Origin: Erodium maritimum
Taxonomy: Eukaryota; Streptophyta; Magnoliopsida; Geraniales; Geraniaceae
DNA: 64,000 bases
Reading direction: 5' to 3'
Assembly: GCA_963921825.1 (NCBI GenBank)
Contig: OY997596.1
Span: 32,665,932 to 32,729,931 of the forward strand
Part shown: positions 1-10,760 of the stretch, one piece after another
How positions within the stretch are numbered: position 1 is the stretch's first letter
Layout of the letters: the number at the start of each line of letters is the position of its first letter
Notes under the pieces: model-generated
Told to the model about the DNA's origin: nothing
The model's database searches: none
The model's input: the letters and a program-made list of their open reading frames with translations, nothing else
Position numbers and translations under genes: made by a program

Positions 1-2980
1 AGTCAACCGAGCGACGTTTTGGTCCATTCGAGGCCCGTTTTGGATCCAAAAAGCTTAGCCATCGTCACAGCGGTCTTAGTTGATTCGTTTCCTTGTAGCC
101 CGTGAAGTTTCGTAATTTCTTGGAAAAAGTGCACGTTCGGCGCCCGAGACGGCCGAATTTCGCGAATCTGACTAAAAAATATCTAGAAGATATTTTTCAA
201 AAGGTGTGGGACCCACTTGCCAAATGTCAATTATGTGGTGGTGTTTGGTTTTTTGAACAAAACAAAAGATGAAAGTTGAGTGGTAGTTTTGTAATTAAGT
301 GTTAGTTGTATTTTTTGAACAAAACAAAAAGGAAAGGAAGAGTGTTACACGACCATAGTTCAAAAAAAGAGAAGAAGTAGAGAGAGAAAGTGGAGAGAAG
401 AAAGAGAAGGAGAAAAGGAAAAAAGAGAAGAGAAAGTGTGACGTTTTGGTGATTTCCCGACGATCCAACCGGCGGATCGTCTCAACGGTTGAAGAATTGA
501 TCTCCCGTCATCATTCCCTACGGTGAGAACCTATTCGATTTTTGTTTTGGTACGTTTGAATTTTAGGGTTTGAGTTTAAACGAGTCAAATATGGTTGGGT
601 TTTGGTTAGAATTGGTTTAAAGATGAATGGTTGAGGTTTGGGGTTCGTTAGGAACGTTTTGGGGCGAAAAGGACATTTTCGCATTATGGCCGTGTAGGGC
701 CCACGTGTTCGGGTTTCGGGTTTTCGTGTTCGTGTGTTTTTGGACGAACCCCAAGTCGTTAATTCACACCCGAAACGAATTTTGGAATTAAATTGTGAAA
801 GTTGGGAAATTAGGGTTTAGAAACTTTAAATGCGAATTAAATTACTCGGAAGTCGGAATTCGATTCCGTCGAGTGCATAGGAACCCTTGAATTATTCTAA
901 GACCGTAGAAACGAAAACGGGAATTTTCGGAGCCCCGGAAGGACGTTTTCCAATCCCAGGCAGATTCGCCGGGTCGGGCGAAACAGGCCTTTCCGGGTCC
1001 ATTATTGACAATGTCGAGAAATTGGGAAGTTGGGAGTGATCGACATTGTCGGGGTTGAGTTTGGGCGTCAAATTCATTCAAATTCAGTTTTGTCTGCAAA
1101 CTTAAAAAATGTTTAATTGTGATCTTGTTAGATCGTACCGAGGACCGCGGAAAGGGAAAGCTAGGCGAGTGATCGCGAGCACGCCGGAGCTTGGTTGTGG
1201 AATTTTGGGAAAGCGTTACAAGGTAGGGAAAAGTAGCCGGATCTCGGCCCTGACTAGGGAAAGTTAATAGTAGAAATGCATGTGACATTTGGGTGTCGTG
1301 GGTTAAGTAAGATACGACATCGGGTGGTGTCGTATGATACGGGAATGTATCGAACAATAGAAATGCATGTGACAATTAGTAGTGTCGTAGGAGCAGTGAA
1401 CTTTCGATATTAGAATTACTGGAGGCATTTGGTTATGCCCGGAGGTTGATTGTTTAACGTTTGTGTCTTGGGTGGCCATGAGAGCCCGTACTTTATTGTT
1501 TGTGTCTTGGGTGGCCATGAGAGCCCGTACTTTAATGTTTGTGCCTTGGGTTACCATGAGAGCCCGTACTCTACTGTTTGTGTCTTGGGTGGCCATGAGT
1601 GCCCGTGGGGTTGTTGAACGCGTGTTTTACCGTCGGTGTCTTGGGTGGCCATGAGTGCCCGTGGGGTTGTTGAACCCATGGTTTACTGTTGGTGTCTTGG
1701 GTGGCCATGAGTGCCTGTGGTGTGTTGAACCTGTGTTGTTGCTGGTTGTTGAACTTTGTTTGTGATTGTGATTGCCTGAGGTTGGTGACCCGACTTTGTG
1801 TCGGGGGAGTTACGCGGAGGTTGGCTGGCTTACCTGACAAGGATCGGTAAAGTTGAGCACTCTTTGGCTAGCCTTACCTGACAGGGATCAGTATGATTGA
1901 GCATTCTTGGGCAATGAAGGGCAGCTCCCCTTCCGACTAGCTATCGGAAAAGTAGTGCTGTAAATATCGTTAACAGGTCGACCGCCTGGCCTGACAGGGA
2001 TCGGTAAAGTTGCGTGGGGAAGGCTCGAGCCCAGCCGGTTAGCAACCGGCACTGAGCAGCTGACTGGAGTGCAATCCTTTGTGATCTTGTTTGGTGTGTG
2101 ATCCTTTGTGATCTTGGGTGTTGCGTGGTTATCTTTTGAGTCTTTGGTGGAAGTCGTAACCGTTGTGTTGGGTCTCCATTTACGTGTCCGAGTGTTGAGT
2201 CGGTTGAGGAAAGTAACGGTTGTGTGTCAGTCGGGTTACTTAAGTTGGGGGACCGTAGTCCCCGGTGTTGAAGGGCGGCTCCCCTTCCGACTAGCTAACA
2301 GAAAAGTATTGTTCTATATATCGCTAACAGGTCGAACGCCTGGCCCGACTGAGTGTCGGGGAAAGTTGCGTGGGGCAGGCTCAAGCCCAGCCGGTTAGCA
2401 ACCGACACTGAGTACCTGGAGTGCGATCCTTTGCGATCTTGATTGTTGTGTGCGATCCTTTGTGGTCTTGGGTGTTCCGTGGTTATTAGATGCGTTTTGG
2501 GTTGCGGTCGTAACCGCTGTGTCGGGTCTACATTACGCGTCCAGGTTTGATTTGGTTGGGGAAAGTAACAGTTTTCGTGTGACAGTCGGGTCATTTGAGT
2601 TTGGGGATAGTAGTCCCCGGTGTTTTGTTGGTTGTTGGTGTTTCCTGCATTTCTGCTAGTATGCCATAGTCAGTCTGGTATCCGTGGTGGTGAGCGAACG
2701 CTCACCCCTAGCTGCTTTTCCTACAGGTACTGGTCGCGAGGCGGACTAGGGGATCTCTCGAAGCTTGAAGAGTTGGGAGCAGGAGTCCGGGTTTTTGGGA
2801 GTCTAGCGACCTACGCTTTGGTTTTTGTCCGCTTGTTTTGGACGTATTTTAAGTTGTAAAATATTGTTTTGATTAACTCAAAGTGGTGATTTTAAGCGGT
2901 TTATTAAAATGTTTGAAAATCATTTTATTGTTTCAACGTTCGCGTTCCGGGTTCGGTCCTACTGAATTCGGGGCGTGACA
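1..2980 (+). mobile_element. Ty3/gypsy LTR, family A, left end outside window
   Basis: This is one long LTR in the plus orientation. It ends with the family-A terminus GGGGCGTGACA at 2970-2980. Its first base in the window matches a point about 203 bp inside the better preserved copies that begin TGTAAGAACC, so about 200 bp lie off the left edge and the full length would be near 3.2 kb. It carries the usual family-A blocks in order: a GA-rich stretch near 360-430, CCCTACGGTGAGAAC near 519, a tandem array near 1460-1740, and the palindromic block GTGAGCGAACGCTCAC near 2691. Downstream it abuts a minus-strand gypsy integrase, so it was inserted into another retrotransposon. Whether it is a solo LTR or part of a longer element cannot be seen. 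Confidence 0.88.
1460..1740 (+). repeat. Tandem array inside family-A LTR
   Basis: Five to six diverged units of roughly 45-60 bp each contain TGTCTTGGGTGGCCATGAG followed by a short variable tail. Some units end in a small hairpin of GGGTT and AACCC around GTTG. The same array recurs in other family-A LTRs at about 7740-7975, 23675-23990 and 30975-31235, and in the opposite orientation at about 21930-22345 and 43490-43790. Unit number differs between copies. Confidence 0.85.
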
Positions 2981-3603
2981 CATGCTCGCAGCATATCTTC
3001 TAGTATCTGAATAGTGCGCTCTGATTGACCGTCGGTCTGTGGGTGATATGATGTACTAAGAAAGACCTCAGTCCCCAACGCTCTCTGCAAGCTCTCCCAA
3101 AAAATGAAGGTGAATCGAGGATCCCTATCGGACACAACCGACACCGGAACCCCGTGAAGACGGATGATCTCCCGAACGTACAACCGACTCAGGGTTTCAA
3201 CCGTATCAGTCATCCTCATGGATAAGAAGTGTGCCGACTTGGTCAGTCGGTCGACCACTACCCAAACTGCGTCATGCCCTCTTGGAGACCTCGGTAAGCC
3301 ACTCACGAAGTCCATCGTGACGTGTTCCCACTTCCACTCCGCAATCGGCAGTGGCTGTAGTAAGTGAGCGGGACGCTGATGCTCGGCCTTCACTTGCTGA
3401 CAAGTGAGGCACCTCGAAACGAACTCCGCAACTGCCTTACGCATCCCGCTCCACCAGAACTACCATCTGATGTCCTGATACATCCTGGTTCCACCCGGGT
3501 GCACAACAAGACGGGAGTGATGAGACTCTCTCAACACATCATCTCTGCAACCGCGTGGCACAAACAGCCCTCCTCGGTATCGCAGACCCAGATCGGCAAC
3601 CTC
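2981..3603 (-). pseudogene. Ty3/gypsy integrase fragment
   Basis: The minus strand reads into an integrase: a His/Cys zinc-binding region ending in [13 protein letters not shown], then the catalytic core with the three acidic positions in TMDFVSG, SDRDPRF and [10 protein letters not shown]. These match the D,D(35)E arrangement of Metaviridae integrases, which join reverse-transcribed DNA to the host chromosome. A TAG stop at about 3460-3462 separates the zinc finger from the core in the same frame, probably a CAG to TAG change. The 3' part is cut off at 2981 by the family-A LTR. Upstream, protease, reverse transcriptase and RNase H are missing, and the zinc finger is fused directly to an LTR start at about 3604. 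This is a dead fragment, likely of the chromovirus group. Confidence 0.88.
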
Positions 3604-3691
3604 GGAGTCATCGGTTGACTTTTCCGGCAAAAAGTCAACTTTTGTCGAAAACCCCCGGTTCGACCGGGATCGACCGGGGGCGGTTCTTACA
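3604..3691 (-). mobile_element. 5' end of a family-B-like gypsy LTR
   Basis: Read on the minus strand from 3691, the sequence begins TGTAAGAACCGCCCCCGGTC and runs for about 88 bp like the start of the family-B LTR at 51616, including CCGATGACTCCG. It then switches abruptly into integrase sequence. The element body between LTR and integrase has been deleted. The TGTA end at 3691 abuts copia sequence and marks the original insertion edge. Confidence 0.8.
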
Positions 3692-4250
3692 TCATTGATA
3701 ATAGTTTTTGTACCATTTGGTAGCATTATATCGGCTCTTCCAGAGCTTTCAATAAGATCTGATGCACCAGATATTGTGTTCACTTTAGCTTAAGCTGACT
3801 CGAGATGCGATAAATATTTTCACATCTCAAATTGGTATGTGTTGTCGTACAATCCGCCAAGCAAAGTGATTTCCTGTTGCTTTTAACATAATTAGAGAGT
3901 CTTTTGTCCATAGTTGTTCATAAACAAATAAATAAAATTAGAAACAAGACATTCCAAATGTTTCATTTTGAGATAACAATGTAGCTCTTCCAGAGCCCTA
4001 TATTATATTTGTAGCACCCCTAATGGTTTTCACGTTTGCCTCGATATTGTAGCACTATCAACAATACACATATATTTATCATTTATGTAATAAGATAGAT
4101 CACTTATGGGATCCATATCCTTTAATATGAGAAAATGAATGTATTAATTTACGTACTACAAAAGAATATAACAAAATTATTAATACAAATCATCCATAGA
4201 TTGACTCATATGCATGATACTTGTTTTCCCATCATCATCTGCAACGAATT
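3692..4250 (-). pseudogene. Ty1/copia pol N-terminal relic
   Basis: On the minus strand, 3783 downwards encodes NTISGASDLIESSGRAD and IMLPNGTKTIIND. These resemble the stretch downstream of the protease and before the pre-integrase region in many plant copia polyproteins. Upstream, frame changes and stops break a region with readable pieces such as GGLYDNTYQFEM. Matches fade above about 4050. The reading is cut at 3691 by the gypsy insertion. It fits as the internal part of the minus-strand copia element whose LTR lies at 9288-10760. I recognise the family from these motifs only. Confidence 0.6.
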
Positions 4251-5936
4251 AGAGACATTTGATTAGATCTTCAGGATCCAGGTCAACAATAAAAAAAATT
4301 CTCTACTCTTTTATTATTTGCCTTCAATCAATTCTTAGATCATACTTCGGGTACGCAATCAACTATATTTACAAAATAACTTTCATCATGTTCATGAGTT
4401 TTCATTTGATGGGCCATATTTTTTTTTCTCTTGTGCCTTTCATACTCATTCCACTTAACATTTTGCTTAATAAAAAATACTCATTCCACTTGTGGTGGTA
4501 CACATTATTTTTCATGAAATTGGTAATTATCATGTCCATAACAACGACCACGTATGGGGCATCGGCCTTGCTTGAGTTCTGATCTACCCATATTCTATCA
4601 CATTCACTTCAGGGAATGGAGTGCTGCCAATAAGGCGAGCTTAATGGTTTTCAACAATAATTCATTATTTCAGCAAAATATATTAAGTCTGATTCTTTTG
4701 GTATTCTCGGTAATGCTACTCCAAGAACATACTAGATGGAAGAAATGTAGAGGAAAACATTTTTCATTGATTATAATATGATGATGTGTGGAAATAGTTT
4801 TTTATTTATTTATCCTGCAAGGATACCAATTTAGAACTTCAAGTCTATGTAAGCTTCATGTCACATTTTTTTCTTCTTCTTCTTCAGTAATTGCATGGAT
4901 CTTGTTTAGTTGGATGATGGGTCCAATAAAAATTTGTTTCTCGACAATTATATAACTTCATGTTCACAATATCATGACTTATGTAAACTTTAGGTTACAC
5001 ATATCAAATTTATATAATATTCACACAAATATGAATAAGTATACATTATAATTTTACGATGAACGAACTCATAATACTGCGGAAAATAAACATAACATCA
5101 TATGAGAGTTTTAGGCTTCAAGTCTTGGACACAAGTTATAGGCTTCAGGCATGTGGTTTGTCTTGTGACCTTAAACACGTGTTACAAGCTTCAAAATGTA
5201 AGTTTCAAGTTTAACTTTGAACCAAAACTTCAGGTTTTTGTCAACATTATGTTCATGTGAACTTCGGGCACACTAATTTCAGCAAGTTATAAGACCCACA
5301 GTTTTTAATCAAAACTTCATGTTTCACAAACCTTTTCTCGTTAATATTTGAACTTCGAGTTCAAAATGGTTCGACATTGTAACACTATAAAATGAATATG
5401 ATCAACTAAGTAAAAATATAAGTAAACAAACGTGCCTTAAATATCATGAACCATCAAGTGTAATACTCTGATTCATATATGAGAGAATTTTTGTACCATG
5501 TATTTGGAACTTCTGGTCCAACATACATCAAGTCGATGGTACTATGTATTTCGAATTTTTGATCCAACATACCATCATATTTGTAAACTTCAGGCTACCA
5601 ATATACAACCTCATAAATTTATTCACGTGATGACCATACGACGAGAGAACACATGGAGTAGCTAAACTACCCATGTAACCGTATATAATTTTTTTTTCAA
5701 GCTTCATGCCTTTAAGCCAAGTTGCATGTTATAAGAAAAACGGTTCGCATCTTGGAACTTCAGGTCCAAATGATTCGATTTCAACAAATCTCATATTCGA
5801 GTATCAAATAAAAAAACACAAGTATAATAAACGTCAAATTTATGATGCGAAAGATCCAATGTTTTATTGGCGATCACAGAGCATACTTATCGAAGTTGTA
5901 AAGGAATTTGAATTATCAGAAATGCTACTTCAGGAG
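4251..5936 (-). other. Degenerate copia internal/leader region, non-coding
   Basis: This AT-rich stretch has no supportable gene. From about 4840 onward it is dominated by irregular copies of short phrases such as AACTTCAGGTT and AACTTCATGTTC. By position it is the leader and decayed gag of the minus-strand copia element. The 288-base open frame at 5706-5993 lacks any known domain and runs into the inserted LTR. Confidence 0.5.
4705..5080 (-). repeat. Direct duplicate in copia leader, copy 1
   Basis: This block includes AGATGGAAGAAATGTAGAG near 4735 and TATCATGACTTATGTAAAC near 4970. It matches 8946-9260 in the same order and orientation. With the solo LTR removed the copies lie about 1.2 kb apart, so the leader was internally duplicated before the LTR arrived. 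Confidence 0.65.
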
Positions 5937-7739
5937 TGTAATAACCACTTCTGGTCAACGTCAGTCAAACCTGCGAAAAACAGGAAAATTTAAAATTTTT
6001 AAGACAGACACTTAACTTAACTTAAATTGACCCCGAGGGTCATGCCGGACTTAAGTTGACCCCGTTATCGACTAAAATGAGTTACGGGGGACTCAGGGCA
6101 ACTTTCTGGTCATTTTGGGAAAGATTGATTTTTCGCTGGAAAAGTCACCCGAGCGACGTTTTGGTCCATTCGAGGACCGTGTTGGACCCGAAAAGCTTAG
6201 CCATCGTCGTAGCGGTCTTAGTTGGGCCGTTTCCTTGAAGCCCGTCCAGTTTAAAATATTTTTGGGAAAAGTGCCCGTTCGGGGCCCGAAACGTCCGTTT
6301 TTCGCGAATCTGATTGGAAAATATCAACTAGATATTTTCCAAAAGGTATGGGACCCACCTTGACACTTGTCAAGTATATGGTGGTGTATTTTTGGAGGGA
6401 AAAGGTGTGGTTGGAGAGGGTTGGCCGAGTATGGGGTTTTAAAAGGGAAAAAAGTTAGTTTTGTTGTTAGTTTAATTAAATTAGAAATTAGAAGAGAGGT
6501 TTTAGAGAGAGAAGGAGAAGGAGAAGAAGAGAGAAGAAGGGAGGTTGAGCTAGGGTTTGTGATCGAGCCCTTGGATCGAGTCAAAGCAAAGAGCAATCCC
6601 GTTCCCCTCGTTCTCCTCTACGGTAATACCCGAACCGATTCTCGTTTCGATTATTTTCAAGAGCTAGGGTTTGGTTTTAAATTTTGGTTTAGGGTTGTGT
6701 AGAGATTAGAGAGGTGTTGGAGACGTTTTTGAGGTGTTTGGGAGAGAAATTTCACGTTTTCCGGTGACCGGAGGCTCGGGAGGAGCTCCGGCCACCGTGG
6801 GTGGTGGCCGGCCGGCCATGTGGTGGCTGGCCGGAGGTGGCAGCAGCCACCACTTGGTGGCCGAGCCCCTCCCTCAAACCCTAGGGCACGGCCAAGCCCT
6901 TTGGGTGGGGCCCACGTGCTCGGTTGTTCGTGTTTTAATTACTCGGGTAGTTTAAAACGTTCCCCGGACCTTTTATCCCAAACCAAATCGAATTTTGGAT
7001 TTAAATTGGAGAAGTTGTAATTAACGGGTTTTGGGAAACTTTAAACGTTAATTAATTGTTTTAGAAGTCGGAATTCGATTCCGTCAAGTGCGTTGAGTTC
7101 GTTGATTTATTCTAAGACCGTAGAAACGAAAATGGGGACTTTTGGAGCCCCGGAAGGCAATTAACCAAAACCGGGCAGATTCGCCATGTCGGGCGAATCT
7201 GGCCCTTACGGGTCCTTTTTCGGCAATATCGAATAATTGGGAAGTTTGGGAGTGATCGTCTTTGTCGGGGTTACGTTTGGGCGTTAAGTTTATTAATTTT
7301 CGGTTTATTCGTACTAGTTTAAAAGTACTTTGAATTTGTGTTCTTTTAGATCGTGCTACGGACCGAGGCAAGGGAAAGCTCGGCGAGTGACTAGGTCCAC
7401 TTCGGGTTTTGTTGGAGCGCTTTTGGATCTATATACGAGGTAGGGAAAAGTAGCCGGATCTCGGCCCTGATTAGGGAAAGTTAATAGTAGAATTGCATGT
7501 GACACCAGGGTGTCGTGGGTTGAGTAGATTTATTTAATTATTAGAAAAGCATGATACGGGATTGTAGCGTTCAAGAGAAAAGCATGTGACACTTAGTAGT
7601 GTCGTAGGAACAGAGAACTTAGCGATAATTGAATTACTGGAGGCATATGACCATGCCCGGAGGTTGTTTGTGAAACTAGTGATTTTAGGACCGTTGGAGG
7701 CATCGAGTATGCCGGAGGTTGTCGTGCGTTTTATTTAAT

Positions 7740-7975
7740 TGTTGAGTTTGGGTGGCCTTGAGAGCCTGTATTTAATTGTTGAGTTTGGGTGGCCTTGAGA
7801 GCCCGTATTTAATTGTTGAGTTTGGGTGGCCTTGAGAGCCCGTATTTAATTGTTGAGTCGGGGTGGCCATGAGAGCCGTGTATTTAATTTGGTGTCTTGA
7901 GTGGCAGTGAGTGCCCGTGGGGTTGTTGAACCCGAGTCTTGACTGTTGAGGTGTCTTGAGTGGCCTTGAGTGCCT
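7740..7975 (+). repeat. GGGTGGCC tandem array in solo LTR
   Basis: There are about six units of 35-50 bp. The first three are near identical (TTGAGTTTGGGTGGCCTTGA) and the later ones resemble the TGTCTTGGGTGGCCATGAG units of other family-A LTRs. The array differs from its relatives in unit length and number. Confidence 0.8.
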
Positions 7976-8023
7976 GTGTGATTGAACTTGCCTGTGATTG
8001 TGATTGTGGTTACCTGGGGTGGT

Positions 8024-8359
8024 GAGTTCTAAAGGTCGACAGCCTGATCCGACTTAGTGTCGATGAATTGCGAGTTCTAAAGGTCGACAGCCTGATCCGA
8101 CTTAGTGTCGATGAATTGCGAGTTCTAAAGGTCGACAGCCTGATCCGACTTAGTGTCGATGAATTGCGAGTTTTAAAGGTCGACAGCCTGATCCGACTTA
8201 GTGTCGATGAATTGCGAGTTCTAAAGGTCGACAGCCTGATCCGACTTAGTGTCGATGAATTGCGAGTTTTAAAGGTCGACAGCCTGATCCGACTTAGTGT
8301 CGAGGAATTGCGAGTTTGAAAGGTCGACAGCCTGATCCGACTTCGTGTCGAGGAATTGC
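8024..8359 (+). repeat. 48-bp tandem repeat, seven units
   Basis: Seven head-to-tail units of exactly 48 bp begin at 8024, 8072, 8120, 8168, 8216, 8264 and 8312. Each contains AAAGGTCGACAGCCTGATCC. Differences are only a few C/T, A/G or T/G changes, mostly in the last two units. Other family-A LTRs hold one or two diverged relatives of this unit at the same place. Because 48 is divisible by three, an open frame runs through the array; I regard that frame as a by-product, not a protein. Confidence 0.95.
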
Positions 8360-8945
8360 GATAGGTCGAACCCTGACCTGATTGAGATTGGTTACTGAGC
8401 AGCTGGTGTGCGATCCTTTGTGATCTTGTTTGGTGTTGTGTCGTTTCGTTCGAGTCCTTGAGGAGGTCGTCGATAGTTGTATTGGGTCTACACTGTTTTT
8501 ATCGAGTGTCGAGTCTGTTGAGGAAGGTGACGGGTTGTGGGTCAGTTGAGTACTTGAGTTGGGGACTGTAGTCCCGGCGTTGGGTTTGGTTTTAGTGTTA
8601 CTGGCTCTTTCTGCTAATTATGCCATAGTCAGTCTGTTATCCGTGGAGGTGAGCGAACGCTCACCCCTAGCTGCTTTTCCTACAGGTACTGATCACCGGA
8701 CGGACTAGGTTAGCTCTTGAAGTTCATGGAGCTTGGAGCGGAGTCTGGTCTTTACTTTTTGTTGAGTCTAGTGACGGATGTTGTACCTTGTCCACTTGTT
8801 GGGACGTTTTTGTATTGTAAATACTATTATTTTGAGAAGTAAATGGAAATGTCAAAGCTGTTATTGAAAACAGGTTTCAAGTGTTCATGTTTTTAAAAGT
8901 TCGCGTCCCGAGTTCGGTTCGCTGAAATCGGGGCGTGACAAGGAG

Positions 8946-9260
8946 GATAATAGATGGAAGAAATGTAGAGAAAAGAATTATCGATTATAAATAGTATGAT
9001 GAAGCTTGAAAATAGTTTCTTTGATTTTATCTTGCATGGATCATCAATTTATAACTTCATGTCTTTATGTGAGCTTTAGGTCACAATTTTAACACAACTT
9101 GAACGACATGTTCAAGAGACTCGTTTCTTGACGAGTATAGAACTTTATGTTCAAAGTATCATGATTTGTGTAAACTTCAGGCTACACATATAAAATATAC
9201 ATAAACACGAATTAAAACACAAATAAACTTAAAAGAAATAAAGTATGCTTAAGTACTTAC
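8946..9260 (-). repeat. Direct duplicate in copia leader, copy 2
   Basis: This matches 4705-5080 (shared AGATGGAAGAAATGTAGAG near 8953 and TATCATGATTTGTGTAAAC near 9157). It lies between the solo LTR and the primer site of the copia element. Confidence 0.65.
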
Positions 9261-9261
9261 G

Positions 9262-9287
9262 AAAGTTGAGCGGTCATGCCGATAACG
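9262..9287 (-). promoter_or_regulatory. Putative copia primer-binding region
   Basis: Read on the minus strand, CGTTATCGGCATGACCGC follows directly after the LTR end CACAACA. LTR ends followed by CGTTATCAGCACGA-like sequence are common in plant copia elements and mark where minus-strand DNA synthesis starts. The exact tRNA is not determined. Confidence 0.5.
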
Positions 9288-10760
9288 TGTTGTGAAAGTA
9301 TGAACAATACTAGAGATAGTATAAGAGAATGGAATAACAAAGTTAGAGAGAACAAGAGAATATGGAGAGAGTAGAAATAGATCATTGTATTCATCATCAT
9401 TTTACACTTTTCAATAGCCTCTATTTATAGGCTCATAATATGAAGACATAACCTTAATAACCTACATTAATCTATACATACATGAGGGAGTTACAAAACT
9501 CAAAAGTCTTGTAACTCCAATCTAGAATCTTCCATATAATGTAGTCATCCAACAAATACCACATATATTCATAACATAAATATATATTTTAATAAGGTTG
9601 GCCGAAAATCCCATAATGCCCATTAATGTTTTCGGCCAAGTCCATTAATTATATATATTAATGTTTTGTTTCGCTTAAATAAATATCATGAAAGACATTT
9701 AATTTAAATGCAAATAACAACATAATTTTGTGAATAAGTTATTAAATAAATGGGCTAATTATATCCAATATAATCACACTCATATATTTAAGTGGAACCT
9801 CTAAGGTCTAATTCATCGTGGGCTTCACTCTATTGTGTGTTACCCTTCAGGTTCATATGACGTTGGTAGAGAGGCCGAAATATACATTTCGTTCACAAGT
9901 TATGGATAACTCCTACCAAGGTCCATAACCACCCAAGTCATATGAAATTTGACATTTGTCTTTGTCAGAACCTATTACCTAAAGTATCCTTATCCTCTGT
10001 CGTTTGGTGATATCATGACTGAACACATGGCATAGAAGCATCATCCTTCTTCGAGGTTCTATCTTTGGTTTCATGATCTCGAGTTGAGATTGTAAGTGAC
10101 AAATATTTGTACATTCGTATGTCCATGCTTCATTTTACAATCGTCACTCATCAAGGGGCACGAGGATATCTAGCTTATGTTGATAGCGTAAGTGACAAGA
10201 TCTCTATGACAAACACCCACACTCCTTATATGTATGTATCCATATCTGAGCACAACCTTTATGACCATGTTGTCATGAGTAGTGATTAGTTCTATCAAGA
10301 CATGAATCCACACATATATGATATATGGTTATTTCAAGGTTATAGGTCTAAAATATACTTTGGTAGATGAGAAATACTTATGTCCATGTTTTATGGAGTA
10401 TTCTCAAGGTGGGTCATCCAATGGTAATTTTTTTTTATATTTGTGATATTTACTTATAAATCTATATGCATGATCAGTAAAACGTGATCCTCCAATCAAT
10501 CATCATATTGGTTATAACTATTGGTTTAAACTAAGGACGAATGAATAAACTCACTCCTTTGTTCCTAAGAGTTCTACTATCGGGAAATTGTGCCCTGATA
10601 TCTTAGAAAGAGTAGTATATTCATGTCGTTAACATTACATCAAATGATAATGAAAACACTGACCATTTTATTAATCATAAAGACGATGTAATATACTAAT
10701 GTGGATTTCCATATGGCATAAAACCCAATAAATTGCCAATTGCATTAGGCTCAATTGACA
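9288..10760 (-). mobile_element. 5' LTR of minus-strand copia element (about 1473 bp)
   Basis: Read on the minus strand the LTR runs from TGTCAATTGAGCCTAATGC at 10760 to CTTTCACAACA at 9288. A TATAAATAG box sits on the minus strand at 9422-9430, about 135 bp before the LTR end, as expected for the U3/R boundary. Putative internal sequence continues from 9287 down to 3692. No partner 3' LTR or target duplication is visible. Blocks such as GATCATGCATATAGA and GGAGTATTCTCAAGGTGGGT also occur, in the opposite orientation, at 16550-16660, so a second LTR of the same family lies in the window. The 10760 edge is inferred from TG..CA ends and homology, so it is less certain than the 9288 edge. Confidence 0.65.
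9422..9430 (-). promoter_or_regulatory. TATA box in copia LTR
   Basis: TATAAATAG is read on the minus strand inside the LTR, in the context GCCTATAAATAGAGGC. The spacing to the LTR end fits a Pol II promoter driving the element's RNA. Confidence 0.5.

Larger units (their letters stand above)
5937..8940 (+). mobile_element. Solo LTR, gypsy family A (3004 bp)
   Basis: The element starts TGTAATAACCACTTCTGGTC and ends GGGGCGTGACA. It is flanked by a perfect 5-bp target duplication, AGGAG, at 5932-5936 and 8941-8945. There is no internal region, so a full gypsy element inserted here and was later reduced to one LTR by LTR-LTR recombination. The order of blocks matches other family-A LTRs. Distinctive points are an expanded 48-bp array at 8024-8359 and diverged sequence relative to the 19803 and 29177 copies, so it may be an older or different subfamily. 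The target is the leader of a minus-strand copia element. Confidence 0.95.

Noticed and set aside
8068-8319. 83-residue ORF of repeating VLKVDSLIRLSVDEL units
   Set aside because: The 48-bp tandem unit is a multiple of three, so one frame stays open by arithmetic. It lies inside an LTR and is absent from related LTRs.
8024-8359. CRISPR-like repeat array
   Set aside because: Units are directly contiguous with no unique spacers, the genome is a plant, and the same unit occurs singly in other LTR copies.
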